Positions 40,059 through 52,200 of a DNA stretch of 64,000 nt are shown here, piece after piece. Every line of letters begins with the position of its first letter. Within the stretch, counting starts at the first letter, position 1. The DNA is taken from contig NC_049985.1 in NCBI RefSeq assembly GCF_000003815.2, forward strand, positions 2,271,643 to 2,335,642. Reading direction: 5' to 3'. A program made the translations under genes and the position numbers. This DNA comes from Branchiostoma floridae. Its lineage: Eukaryota > Chordata > Leptocardii > Amphioxiformes > Branchiostomatidae. Below the pieces are notes generated by a model. It had not been told where the DNA came from and ran no database searches. It worked only from the letters and a program-made list of their open reading frames with translations.

Positions 40059-41248
40059 ATGGAAGAAGACGATCTAAGCGGTGATGTGGACTTCGATTTC
40101 TTTGAAGTGAACAGCACGTCCCACCGTTCCATTTCCCCAGTGCCCGGAGGAGATAGAGATGTTTCTACGCAGCAGAAAAGTGCCGATAGCAGAGGTAGGA
40201 ATGTATCGGGGGACCAGAACAGTGTGAGGAGCGGTAGCAGCGTCAAAATCACCGCGAAAATTCCGACGGGCTCCCCCCGATTGTCGGCGAGCTACAGCTC
40301 GGATGAGTTCGACTCGGAGGGGGAGGGCAGCGGCAGTGAGAGTGACACTGGTGCGGGGAAACGGAGAACCCGAGCGACGACGCCTAGCCACGGTAAACAG
40401 CCTGTGAGTAACAAAAGCATGGGCAGCGCCGCTAGCAAGCACAGTGTGACCAAAAGGGAGGTTTCACCAGAGTCAGACTCGCCCGTAGAATCCCCGAGAA
40501 GTAGATCGAGCTCTCGCAGTAGCTCCAGGGGGAGGAAGGAATCCAGGTCGCGGTCCAGATCCCGTTCAAGCTCGCGAAGCTCGGACAGTGTTACCGACGT
40601 TTCCCCGCTATCCTCCCCCAACCTCAGCCCGGAGCTGCGCAGAAAATCCCAGAAGGGCGTAGCGACCACCGAAAGTCAAAGTCAAGTGCGTCATCACCGT
40701 CACCAGACAACTTCCCCCGGCTCTCGTGACAACCACCGGCACAGGAGAAATCCAGGTGTTACAGGTAAAAGGCAGGTGAAAACAATAGGTGTCGACCGCC
40801 AGGGCCAGGAGAGGCCCATGCACAAAGATGTACGGTTTAAAGAGGGAGACGACAATGCGGTTGAGGATAAAGACGAAGCATTACTTCTCACCGATGACTC
40901 AGACACCATGGAACTTAACAGATTACTTGCAGCGGTTCTTGACATGGAGAAGAGGCCCAGATCGGCGTCTGGCACGCCAACAACGGGCCAGCGTAGCAGG
41001 AATATGACATTCAGTAACGACGAAGNNNNNNNNNNNNNNNNNNNNNNNNNNNNNNNNNNNNNNNNNNNNNNNNNNNNNNNNNNNNNNNNNNNNNNNNNNN
41101 NNNNNNNNNNNNNNNNNNNNNNNNNAGTAGGTTGAGGACTGGAGCCACCACAAGCTCCGCCGTGGACATGGGGTCCCCGCTGCACACGACCAAACCCAGG
41201 CCCCAATCCTCGGGTAGAGTTCGGCCTGCATGGGACTCAGGCTGGTAG
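40059..41248 (+). CDS. CFAP97: CFAP97 (Hemingway homologue), interrupted by an assembly gap
   Basis: Start at 40059 in a caccATGg context (a frame opening upstream lacks an ATG). The N-terminal part is acidic then Ser/Arg-rich, with DSVTDVSPLSSPNLSPE and DTMELNRLLAAVLDMEKRP, which match human CFAP97 motifs (TVTDVSPLSTPDISP, DTMDLNHLLKAFLQLDK), and MTFSNDE, the start of the conserved hemingway core. The core then falls in the N gap (41026-41125). After the gap a frame of 39 codons and a stop (41126-41248) ends KPRPQSSGRVRPAWDSGW, like the vertebrate C-terminus (RPKPPNVRTAWL). CFAP97 is linked to cilia and flagella and tubulin. Introns inside the gap are possible. The gene lies antisense in the putative first intron of the secreted-protein gene. 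Confidence 0.85.
41026..41125. other. assembly gap of exactly 100 N
   Basis: A run of exactly 100 N is usually a placeholder for a gap of unknown length. About 150 codons expected between the SNDE motif and the C-terminal exon in CFAP97 are missing, which a 100-bp gap could not hold, so the true distance is larger. Confidence 0.9.
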
Positions 41249-43779
41249 AGACTAAGAAAGACACAGTGTTCAGAACTGAAGAATTTACTAGCAATATTCA
41301 ACCTACTCCCTGTTAGAGTAGCCTTATGGCACTACATTTGTATTGGCGTTGTCAATACAGAGAAAGACCCCCTTTCCACAAGACAATGAGCATTGAGTGG
41401 CTGTATATACAGTATAGTGACCAAAATTGCATTTGTTTGCAATTTCATTATTGAAATAGATGGTGCAGGATGTAAAATTATTATTTCAAAGGCCAAAAAA
41501 CACAAAGCGATCGGTGAGACTCCATGCAGCAACATTGCATTTGTGTGACCCTTGATTTCATTATTGGAATATAATGAAGCATTGTTCTTTATCTATAAAA
41601 GTTGTTGAGTGATCCATAAAATTTTGGTCTCATAGCAGACACAGTTTCTAGTGGATAGGGGGTTAGGTAGCAGGGAGGTCAAAGGGTAATTTTTCCTCAA
41701 ATGCAAGATTGTATATTACATGTATCACTTGGTAGTGCATATTGTAAAAAAATGTTTATCTCCAGCTTACATTTTTATTCCATGTGATGAGATTTTATGG
41801 AGATTTTAATGTTAGTACATGTATGCTTACTGTGTACAGTTTAAGGGCAGGCTTCTATTTGTACAGAATTTGCATTTGGTTTTAAAGAAGTTAACATGTG
41901 TTTACCCCGCTTTGTTAAGAAGTTAAAGTTTAACTTAAAAATGGTTTTATGGACACTTGAAGAAGTGATTCAGTGCTACATTATATACTAGTGTAAACAT
42001 GAGTGATAACAGTCTTGCCTCTAAAGTGATGTACAAAGGTTGTAAAGTGACATAATAGATGTAAGTTGATTATATTGAGCATAAAATGCCAGTACTGGGC
42101 CAAGGATGGTCACATTTGTCATAGCCTGGCGTAAGATTTTGAGGTTATAGAATTTTCAAGCAGGCTGTGACAGAACTAACTGCTGACAAGGATCTGACTC
42201 TGTCTTTTCCATAAAAAGACAGCTGGGTTTGGCACAGTATGTGTTTGACTATCACAAGAAAGCCCTCGTTCAACAAATATGACAAGGGCACTACATAAAC
42301 TAGAAGAGATACCTTTGTCAGAAGGCAGAACTGCAGTACATGTACTGATCTCAGAGTCAGAATGGACATTTTTGTGAAAAAAAAAGCTACTTTAAAAAAG
42401 TAATTTAAAGTTAATGTGGAAGAAATCCTTCATTTTTTAAAACTTTGATGCCTATGCATAAGCAGCATTTGCAGTCTTCTTGGCTTTTATACACAAAAAA
42501 TGTAAGAACATATCATACTCTACCTATGCGAGTTAACAATTGTTGCAGTATAGTGCATGCTAATGCCATATGCACTGTTGTGGGTCTCCTAAACTGTGTT
42601 GTTAAAACCTAGAAATGTTCGGGCTCACCTTTTCCACTATGTGTTGAACAGTTGTTTAAACAAAACATTCCTTTTTGATAGACTTTAATAATTTATTTTT
42701 TTTGGAATTAATTCTTAATGAGAATTTCTTGTGCTGAGTAGCCAGCACAAGTTTCCGTGTAATGCACTTGAACCTAGCAAGAAGACAGCATCAATATTGT
42801 ATGATGCACAAAATGAGCCATTCATTCAAGGTATGAATATAGAAGAGTAGATCTATACAGTATATAGGTGTGGCAAAAGGCTTACAAAGCTGTATTCACA
42901 GAGGGAGGCTGTTGAAAGGAGTTTATCTATTGTGCAATGATGCATACTTATCTGACTTACAGGTTTGGCAAAAGTTCTGTCTATACAAATGTAGATTGTG
43001 TATTACTTTAACCCTTTTCATGGCGAGGGAGCCTTTTTAGCCACAGTTTTGTATTGGTTATGGAGTTAGGCAACAAGAAGAAGGTTACAGTTGGTTAAAC
43101 TGGACATGAGTTAGGCGTAAGGGATTTGCCAGTTGTTACATATCAACGTTTAAACGCAATGCTACTGTCAGTTGATGAAATGCCTTGATGCCCTAGTTTA
43201 ATTTTGTTGTGTAATTCTGAAGTAGCAAAATACCTTGCCACGAGCAGCTTGTGGTAGGAAAGTTCTTGTGAAGGCTACCCTCAATCGCCCACATACAATA
43301 TCTCATGAATGTTTGATACCTTTGACTTGTGCATTGTGTTGTACAAACAGAAGGAAATGAAAGGTTGCAAAATGTCTACATATTAAAAAAGAGATTGCTG
43401 TACCCAGTGTTTGGCTTGGCTCTGCTCCATGTAATCCCTGTTTTGAACACAGTTTAGTCTTATCACGTCCAAGTATAGCTTTTCAGTGTGATTTTTATCG
43501 CTTTAGAACTCCTGTGTACTGAAACAACCAAAATAGGTAGCAATAATGTGCTTGCGTTTGGAAGAATGTTAAACGCCAGGTGTTACAATGAGTATTATGT
43601 TGGAGATAATACAGCTGTGCTTGTGTTCGCTGTACAGAAAACATACGTTGCTACTTTTTTGGTACAATGTTGTTAAAGTACTGTGTATTTTAAGCCTGTG
43701 TAACCCAAACTCTGCTAACTGTGGCTACCAGTCTTGTGCACATGGGAAAGGCACTTTATATGACTTTTCTCCTCGGAGG

Positions 43780-43945
43780 TGTAAAAATGGGTACTTTGGA
43801 GATGTACAGTATGTACATGTCAAAGGCAGTGGGAGAGGAGGGTTGGGCTCTGCCTCCAAGTACTGTACCCTAGACACAGCCGATAACAAGCCACTGCCCT
43901 TGGCCTCAAAAAGGCTCTGGGACTGCCTTTACCTTATTGAGCTTG
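43780..43945 (+). repeat. dispersed repeat, copy 2
   Basis: Diverged counterpart of 6055-6200, in the same orientation: ccctagacacagccgataac, then caagccactgccc and ggcctcaaaa. Family not identified. Confidence 0.5.
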
Positions 43946-43984
43946 TTCTGTATGTGGCACTGTTTTAAATGAGTTATTAACATG

Positions 43985-44505
43985 AGTGCAGCGCCTTGTC
44001 CATTTAAAAGCAAAAGAAGACGATAAGTGTGATCAGGGGGATTTGTTTGGTTATCCATGTGTCGTGTCCTCAGAAAAGAAGACCTGCACAATGATTCCCA
44101 AATCCCAGAGTTACCACAGATTGATTTTGGCTTACTTTGATGAAACAACAAAAAGGCCAATGTCAGACCAGGATACCTATGAGAGTCCTTATATAACCTC
44201 AAAACTTTCTCCTCTATTATAGCCTGAACGATCCGAATTACAGTTCACTTTGATAGAAAGATCCAAGTTCAGGATTGCTAATAGAAAACTTGTGAGTGCA
44301 GCACCTTGTCTACAAGCAAAAGAAGATAAATCTGATTAGGGAAATTTGTTTGGTTATCCATGTGTCGTGCCCTCAGAAAAATAGACCTGCACAAGGATTT
44401 CCAAATCCCGGAGTTACCACAGATTGATTTTGGCTTACTTTGATGAAACAACAAAAAGCCAAATGTCAGTCCAGGTTATCTATGAAAGTCCTGATATCAC
44501 CTCAA
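43985..44505 (+). repeat. tandem duplication, unit about 300 bp
   Basis: The block at 43988-44205 recurs at 44293-44503. Shared landmarks: gtttggttatccatgtgtcg, cctcagaaaa, gagttaccacagattgattt, actttgatgaaacaacaaaa, ccaggtta or ccaggata before ctatga(g/a)agtcc. Identity is high, so the duplication is fairly young. No gene. Confidence 0.85.
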
Positions 44506-45526
44506 AAAGATAGATCTGATTGGGGACATTTTGGAAAAAAACAACAACAGAAGGTTTTAGCATGAACAATCAAAAGTGTAGTTCTTGATTACAAGTGCAA
44601 CAGTTGTGAGAAGCTTGTACAAAAGTGAAGGCATGAGAGTGCCTGTCAATTCAATATGCTGATATAGGGTGTGATAAGTGATGTGCCAATTATTTTGCTG
44701 CAGGTATTTGTTCAGTTACCAATTAATTCCACTAGTTATAATGTTACATAATAGCATGGAAAAAATAAGTACACAGATCCTGAATCTTGTATTTTTTAAT
44801 TTGCTGTATTATCATTTTATTTTATCTAGTATCTTAACCCTGCTAACCTATATATGGAAGTTGTCATATAACCTTAGAATGGGCTCCTAAAAGTTCAACA
44901 ATCATTGATAGCAAGATACAAAAAAGAAAACTTGTACAAAACCGCAGCTATGCCAGCGTCACTTAATTCGTGTCAATTATCTTGTTGCATAACAGTGGTA
45001 GAAAACAGCGTGGGAAAATAAGTAGAAGGTGACACCTGGACATATCTCAACCATGGTTATACCTGTATAACTATAAGTTTTCATGTAATCTTAGAATATG
45101 CCCCACAAGTCTGGACTACAGCAAAACAAGACTTGTAAGAAGGTTGTACAAGACAAAGCCATGAGCCCGCCACTCGATCAATTGTGCTAATATGTCAATT
45201 ATCTTCTTGCACGTCACAAGTTTTTGTTCAATGAACAAACATGTGTACTAGTAAGTGTTCCTGCTTGAAAGCAGTGTGCACACATAAGTGCAAATATACA
45301 TACTCCTGGATCTACCAACAGGCCAAGGGAGTAATATGAATCTTTGCCACACTTTGGAAGGTTTTTAAGCGAGATAAAAAAGAAAATTTACATGTCAAGG
45401 TAAATGTCATAGTGTCCTTGCCCAGTACAACAATGCAGGCCAGAGAATGGCTTAAAAGCACACCTGTAATGCTTACAACGTCACGGCAACACAATATAAG
45501 GGTGTAACAAGATATCCTGTACATAC

Positions 45527-45604
45527 CTGCTCAGTTGTCTGGCCTCTGATCCCGACATAAGTGCCAGAAACCACCAGAAAAACAAACAATTGGGCGACAG
45601 ACAT
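45527..45604 (-). CDS. signal-peptide exon, probably exon 1 of the secreted-protein gene
   Basis: ATG at 45604 opens 26 codons containing a hydrophobic core (QLFVFLVVSGTYV) and a likely cleavage near IRGQ, and ends in phase 0 at CAG/gtatgt (45527). The next compatible minus-strand exon I recognise is 37109-36975, which starts in phase 0 and encodes the Cys-containing N-terminus of a secreted protein. The joined frame is 1515 nt in all. The 8.4-kb intron would contain CFAP97 in antisense. The link is inferred from phase and topology only. Confidence 0.5.
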
Positions 45605-47950
45605 CTTGGTCGGATGGACGGTACAGTTACTCTGGTGTCCCCTAAAGGCCAGGAGAGTGAAAATTCTTGTCGGACGAGCCGTTCCAAATATAATTGTGAA
45701 AGGTCAAAAGAGATGCACAATTTGATTTAGCCTAGAGCTAATAAAGGTAGCCTTAGTTGCGCGCGAATCACACACTTGTAGTTGAGTGACTTTTCACTGC
45801 TTTGTAAGAGCAGTAAGTAGAAAATAGCAGGACTCAAGGACGTCTTAACCGCAATTACTAGCAGTCAGAATGGCTTAGAGCCAACATAGTGGCGAAAGAA
45901 GTTGTGGGAAATCTGGCCTCATTATAACTTGTCTGTCTCCGCTTTAAATTCATCTGGTGGTTCAAAGGGACAAGACTACATTGAGTGGCTTCCTACCTCA
46001 TTTAGGCCTGGCCTCCTGAACCCTGATGTGGCTCGTCGCCAGCGTGCCTCCAGCCTTGTCCTGTCTCCGGCAAGACCAACCAAGATTTCTCATCAAAACT
46101 TCCTGCTGAAATACAGAGCTATCTCTGACAAGTCCCGGCTCGAACATCTGTGGTATGTTGCAAACATGCAGGAAAAGTTTGCAGCCTTTCCCTGCATATC
46201 TCAATTTGAAGCCGAGGTTAGCAATGTTCCCTCTCTATAGAATCCAGCTTGTGTCACTCTCAACAGTCACTGATTTATGCGCCTCATCAACAGATCGATG
46301 CGATGAGGTGACTTCACCACCAGGATCCTTCAACACAAATATTTGCAATTGTTCCCAAGGCATACTGTACACAACCAGTGTTTTGCACACCGGGACTTTG
46401 CCATATTTCAATAACACCGTCACTCTCATCGCTCCCCTCTCTCCTTTATTTTGACATCGCTGATGCTAGTTCTTCCACCTGGACATGGTCTTGTTGTCTT
46501 AGACAAACATGCACCCATAAAACTAACTAGCTAGAACAGACAGGGGGCACTAGGTCTGGCCATCAGTGTTTTTTACCCTCCAGCGCCCTTCGCTGATTTG
46601 TTGAGACCTTGCTCCAGGCTATAAAACAGTTTGGTTTTGTCGAGCCTGGTTCCACTCAAGGTAAAACCTCCCCACTTGCATCACAGACACTTCAAGCACA
46701 CAGAATTACGGTTACTGGGTTCCTTGAGCATTCGGGCATGTACGCACAAATCTTGCTGACATTCTGAGCAAGTCACATTTTTTCTTTGCCTTGTTTTGCT
46801 CTTCTTTGTATGGGTCTACTGAACACCTACTAGCCCCTTCATGCAAGCCTTTGTATATAGAAGCCCTACCTGGGCCCCTCTGCCACACACACACACAACT
46901 ACTCACACAAGTGCTGATTGTATATGAACAAAAAGAACAACCATAACACATTTTTCAACAGCGTGGGAAGTACAGCGATGTAAACATGGATGAAAGTAAG
47001 TAGGTGTCGTGGGGTAAACAGGATTTTGACACGAGGAATATTAAAAATCTCCTATCCTGCTCTTTACGAGCATTAGCACACAGCAGGAAAGGACAGACAG
47101 ATACATAATTTATGTACTTTAACAATCCTATTGACCATATCCCTTATGGTGAGCTTCTTGATTTTTCTTGTGGTTATAAAAGCGGTCATTTCACTGAAGC
47201 TTGCTGCTGCCAAGCAATTTGACGAAATCTTTTTTCCCCTTTGTGTTTTGTAGTCTTTTTAGTCGTACCTATATCTTTTGCATTATACATTGTATTCCCA
47301 CAATGAAGTGAAGGGTAACACAACTCAAATTTAGGATGTACAATGTAGGGATGACACCAAAGTGCCGCTGTGCAGTGAGATACCCAGTTTTAAGTCACAA
47401 GACTACTATTAGGCTTCTAGCCAGCTGAAAAATTGGTCATTACGCCCGTTCCCTGGAGACACAAAAAATCTGAGAGTTTTTTTCCATCATTCTGTCATTG
47501 TTCAGTTTCTAGGCTGGTGGTTGGGCATGGTTTATTCAAATTGGATATATATATAGCTTAACCATCCAATTTTTGTCTGTCAAGGTTGATGCATTGGGTT
47601 AAAATTTTTACATCATAAGCAGCAAAATTCTGTCAAATGATGAAATGACAGTAACTGCCTAGAGCCCTGGTTTGGAGAATGAAACATAATACTGTCATCT
47701 CAGTTTGTAATCTGATCCTTCTGGCATTGACATTGAGTGACATGATGGTTGGAATGAGCACTTTCCATACTTAACAACGAGATCTTATCGTCAGACCACA
47801 ACATACAAGCACTTCTCTCATAGATAAGGAAGTTGGAATTTCAATCTGTCGTCCTCACAACAGGACAACCTGTTCCACATGGGAGGAGCCTGGTTTAGGG
47901 TTACTGTTTGTGGAAAGTTGGCGGGAAAGCAGTTCACACTGTAAACTCAT
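45605..47950. other. intergenic DNA, one unassigned open frame
   Basis: A plus-strand frame at 45902-46240 (112 codons, with FRPGLLNPDVARRQRAS and HQNFLLKYRAISDKSRLEHLW) has balanced composition, but I recognise no family, and there is no promoter or splice context. It could be an old transposon fragment. A short (ca)n tract lies at 46886-46898. Nothing else supported. Confidence 0.35.
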
Positions 47951-48220
47951 TAACGCTAGTTCACGTTTATCTGCTAGGCAACGGTTTTAAAAAACAGGGT
48001 AACGCTAGTTCACCTTTATCCACATGGCAACCTATATCCGTTGTTTACAAAAAACGAGATATTTAAGGATATGTAATCGGCAGACGTTGGTTTCAAGTTA
48101 CAATAGTTTTTACAGCATTCCAGTCTGAAACACTCGTCTGTCGACTTGATACCTCTAAATGCTCTGATTTTATATACAACGAATAAAGGTTACCCCACGA
48201 ATAAAGGTGAACTAGCGTTA
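47951..48220. mobile_element. MITE with taacgctagttcac inverted ends
   Basis: Left end taacgctagttcacgtttat (47951), with a second inner copy taacgctagttcacctttat at 47999. Right end is the inverse, ataaaggtgaactagcgtta (48201-48220), preceded by a second partial copy at 48182. Both ends thus hold a doubled motif. About 270 bp, no transposase. Confidence 0.8.
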
Positions 48221-48788
48221 TTAAGAGTCAAGTTGACGGACGATGGTTGCAAATTGCAATACACAATGGGAATTCTCAAAATATTGCAATTTGAAACAAA
48301 CATTGTCGACTTCACATCCCCAGATACTAGTAGTAGTACCCTGTTTACAAAAACAGCGAATATACAAATGTACATGTAGGTTATCCAGGAGATGAAGGTA
48401 AAACAAGCATTACACCAATATTTGGTTGTGTCAGACACTTGTTTAAATCTGAAAATGTAGAATTTTTTAGGGCTTGTTTGGTAAATGATTGTTTGATTCA
48501 CATAACCGGTAAACCACAATTTGGCATAACATATCAGGTTTATACGGTAGGTAAAATGCTGTGTGAGACCAGACTGTAAGGTCTGATCCACTCACATTGG
48601 AAGGTAGAAAAAAAGAGGAACGCATGGCAGGGCATTACATTTCTTCTGACAATAGCATCTCTGAAGGGATATGTTTGGGGTATATATATTGACAATATAT
48701 ACATGCATAGGGGGAAATAGCATGCATTTTGCACATCTTCAAACAAACCATACAACAACATAGAAGCCCTTTTATCAATGTAAATATC

Positions 48789-48794
48789 TTTATT
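48789..48794 (-). terminator. candidate PFAS poly(A) signal
   Basis: Plus-strand tttatt, that is AATAAA on the minus strand, about 500 bp beyond the PFAS stop codon. It fits a 0.5-kb 3' UTR. Inference only. Confidence 0.35.
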
Positions 48795-49295
48795 CTGATA
48801 GCCAGCCCAGCCTTGCAATTTCCCACAAATTCAAGCCATACCTTGTAGCATCAGGATTACAATACACCATTTACTACAGTCAAACTGCTATCAAAAATCA
48901 TATGCGGTGCCTCTAGGTCCAAACATGGTTTACTTTTATGTTTATTTAAATCAGCAAAAATCCTTTTAGAGATGATCAAGTTTTGGCCATTGGTTTTACC
49001 AGAAGTAGCCAATTTTCTGTTCCTTCTAAGTGCCAAAAAGTTGGTCCAAATCATCATCAATTCGCAACCAAATAGATTAGCCATAGCAAATTTCTCCAAA
49101 GACTTTATCCATCTTGTAGCCTGTTATACTGAGTGTTTAGGCTTCTTTCACATACAATAAGATAAATACACTTTTTAATAGTAAAGTTTCCAAAGGAGGT
49201 ACATAAACATGTATCTAATAAATGTGCATTTTCCTCACAGGCCAGTGACAGTAACATTCAAGAACAATTTTTTTCAATTCTCTAATTGTCAATAT

Positions 49296-52200
49296 CTATT
49301 GATTCTCCATACACCACACATAGGCATTTTGGAACATCCGTAACCATGGTGATGTCTTCATTGACTGATGCCAGTCTTGCGGCATCCACGGCCACTGCCA
49401 GGTGAGCGTGCAGCGCTCGGGGTGGGGCATCATGGCAAGATGGCGGCCGTCGGGCGAGCACAGTGCGGCCAGGCCGTTGGGCGATCCGTTGGGGTTGAGG
49501 GGGTACGCCGTGGTAGGCTTTCCGTCATCATCAACGTAGCGCAGAGGCGTGAGGTGGTTCTGCTCGACCTCTGACCTGATGGCATCAGTCTTGAACAGCA
49601 TCCGACCTGTCAATCAGTCAACCAATCATGTATCCATCCCTTTATCCATTCATCTATCCATCTATCAAGAGCTAGCTAATGGGTTAATATTTTCTATTAT
49701 GACTGCTAACTTGTCCCACCCAAATTAAGACAATCGATATAAACATTTAGACATTTTCAATTGCATTGTTACTCACTTCTTTTCAGTCCTACTAAAGCAA
49801 AGCTGAACTATAATTCTTAAGTCGGGCTTGACCAAATTTATGACTGTCCAGTCCCAGATAAGGAATGGGCTTCACAATATGCAATGGGTCTTCTGCAACA
49901 TTCTGACATCTCATAATTACCATCCACTTCTATCTGAATAACATGACTTCACAGAAGTGGCGGATTGCTCATTCCTTGACAAAGGACTGAAGTTAGATGG
50001 TAGAAACTTTGTGCAGGACCAATTTTTGTGCTGGAAATTACAGTTAAAATTTACGTTAGAATGACAATTTTACCAACTGAATACAGTTGAATTTTTAAGC
50101 TAACGAACTCCGTCCTACCTTCCCCATGCGCGACCCAGATCCCCAAGGTCGACCCCTCCATCCCCTTCAGCATCAGGGCGGGGCTCTCCTCGATTGCCAC
50201 GGTAACAAAGCGGGACTCGAAGCGCTCCGACACGTTGTAGGCCAGAAACACACCTTGCTGAGGGCTGGACTGGTCTCCTGCACAAGCCAAAGAAACACAA
50301 AAAATCAACTTCCAAGGGTCTGTACTCCATATTAGCGAAGGTGGCTCCTTGGCTTGCAAACGAATCTGCATGCTGTGATTTGGGCCCCTATGATGAGTTT
50401 CAACCAGCAAAAGGGGAATTTTCTGTTGTTTTGTAACAAAAGTTGACAAAAAATGTTGGCTTTATGTCACTAAATTTGGTCTTCAAAATGCAGGAAATTG
50501 TGTTTGTGAGCGTTATTAATTTTCCGGGGAGGATTTCCCAAGACCACCTACAATGCTCACACCTGCATCGCTTTCCACGTGGCTTTGTTGCACTAAGATG
50601 CCTCTATGCTGTGAAAAAAATCACTGCAACAAACACCCCAGCATACCTGAACCATCAGGGATGACCTGTCCGTGGTGCGGAGCCACCCAACCCAGCAGAC
50701 CCATCAGCTGACATCCATTACAGACCCCCAGGCTGAAGGTGTCGCTGCGGGCCCTGAAGGCACTGAACTGGGCTCGGACGGTTGGGTTAAACATCAGAGT
50801 GGCCGCCCAGCCTGGGACAAACAAACAAATACATAAATGAGATACTGCTGAAGGTGTTGAACTAAGCTTGGACAGTCAAGCTGAACAATAGCGTAGCCAA
50901 TAAACAAAGAATACACTAATAAGTGAAACACTGTCGCTGGAGGCCTTGAATCAGGAGGCCCTGAACTAATGACTAATTATTTAGAGAAATCCATCAAAAA
51001 GATTCAGATTTACTTCTCTTGGCTTGGCATGTGACATTTTAAAATGAAAATTAAATTTGAAAAGACTAAAAAAAATGCTCTGGGTGCCTTTAAAATGAAC
51101 ATACACCAACTCCTAACTCCTACCTTTAGCAGACCCCATGACGTCGGCGTAGCTGAACCCTCCCACGAACACAACCCCGCGGAACCCGTCCAAGGTGACC
51201 TTGCCGGAGCACAGGTCCTGCATGTTGACGTCCCACACCTATTTGGTAATTTTTTTTGTATTTATTGAAAATGACGACAAAATCATTACACTGGGCCGGC
51301 CTAGGCAGCATAAGCTGGTGACAGCTGACCCAACAAAGTTACAAACAAACATACAAACTTAAGCTAATCTAAAATGTGAACAAATAAAAGGCATAAGAAT
51401 TTACATTATAGTATTATACATAGCGTAATTGACACAGTGTAAAAATAATTGTACGAATTAATTGGTATTCAGTGTAATGCAGTGGAATAGATGGAAGGTG
51501 GTTAGTTGTGGATAATCTAAAATGAGGACAAGAGACAAGCCTGAAACTGTGGGAAGTGTGGGAGTCTAGGTAGACTGTCCCAAAGTCGGGATGTGTGCGG
51601 AATAAAACAGTTTTCACCTCGAATCCCGCCATGTGGAAAGCCGACACCATCTCACGGTCTCCGTTACTCCCCTCTTCTCTGATCACTGCAACCTTCGGGC
51701 GGGCGTCTGGATAAAGGAGGACGCAGAGGTTATTATAGATAAAAGCAACATATCATAACCTCTTAAACAACAACATATCATTGGAATGTAGGCATCAGGG
51801 TTGTCTTCAGCTTTCAATTCTTTCTGTTCCGCTCATTGTTTGCGAGCCCATGTTGTTGATTTTCCTTGTTGAATATGTAATGTAAAGCTTGTCTCTGTTA
51901 CTCTCTTCTCTGATCACCGCAACCTTCGGGCGGCGCTCTGGATACGGGAGGAAGCAGAGGTTACAGAATGTTTCCTTTTTCACAATAAAGCAGCATTGGA
52001 CAAAATTGCTTACCCTTTAGTATAGGGCAAGTATGTAAAAATCTACTGGCTGTAACCAACTTTTCATTTGCATGAAATCTAAATCTACCCATGCACCCTT
52101 GAAAAAATCACATTGTCCAAAACAGATCAGGCAAGTATGGTAAGGCATGTAGAAGACCATATAAATACTACACAATTGTGGTTTTATGGATGTCTCACTG

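Larger units (their letters stand above)
41249..45526. other. CFAP97 3' UTR and intergenic DNA
   Basis: A/T-rich sequence without convincing exons on either strand. A long CFAP97 3' UTR is likely in the first part. Repeats at 43780-43945 and 43985-44505 are the only structure I can name. Confidence 0.45.

Noticed and set aside
40074-41301. Minus-strand frames of 96-168 codons over CFAP97
   Set aside because: Antisense shadows of the Ser/Arg-rich coding sequence, and several run through the N gap.
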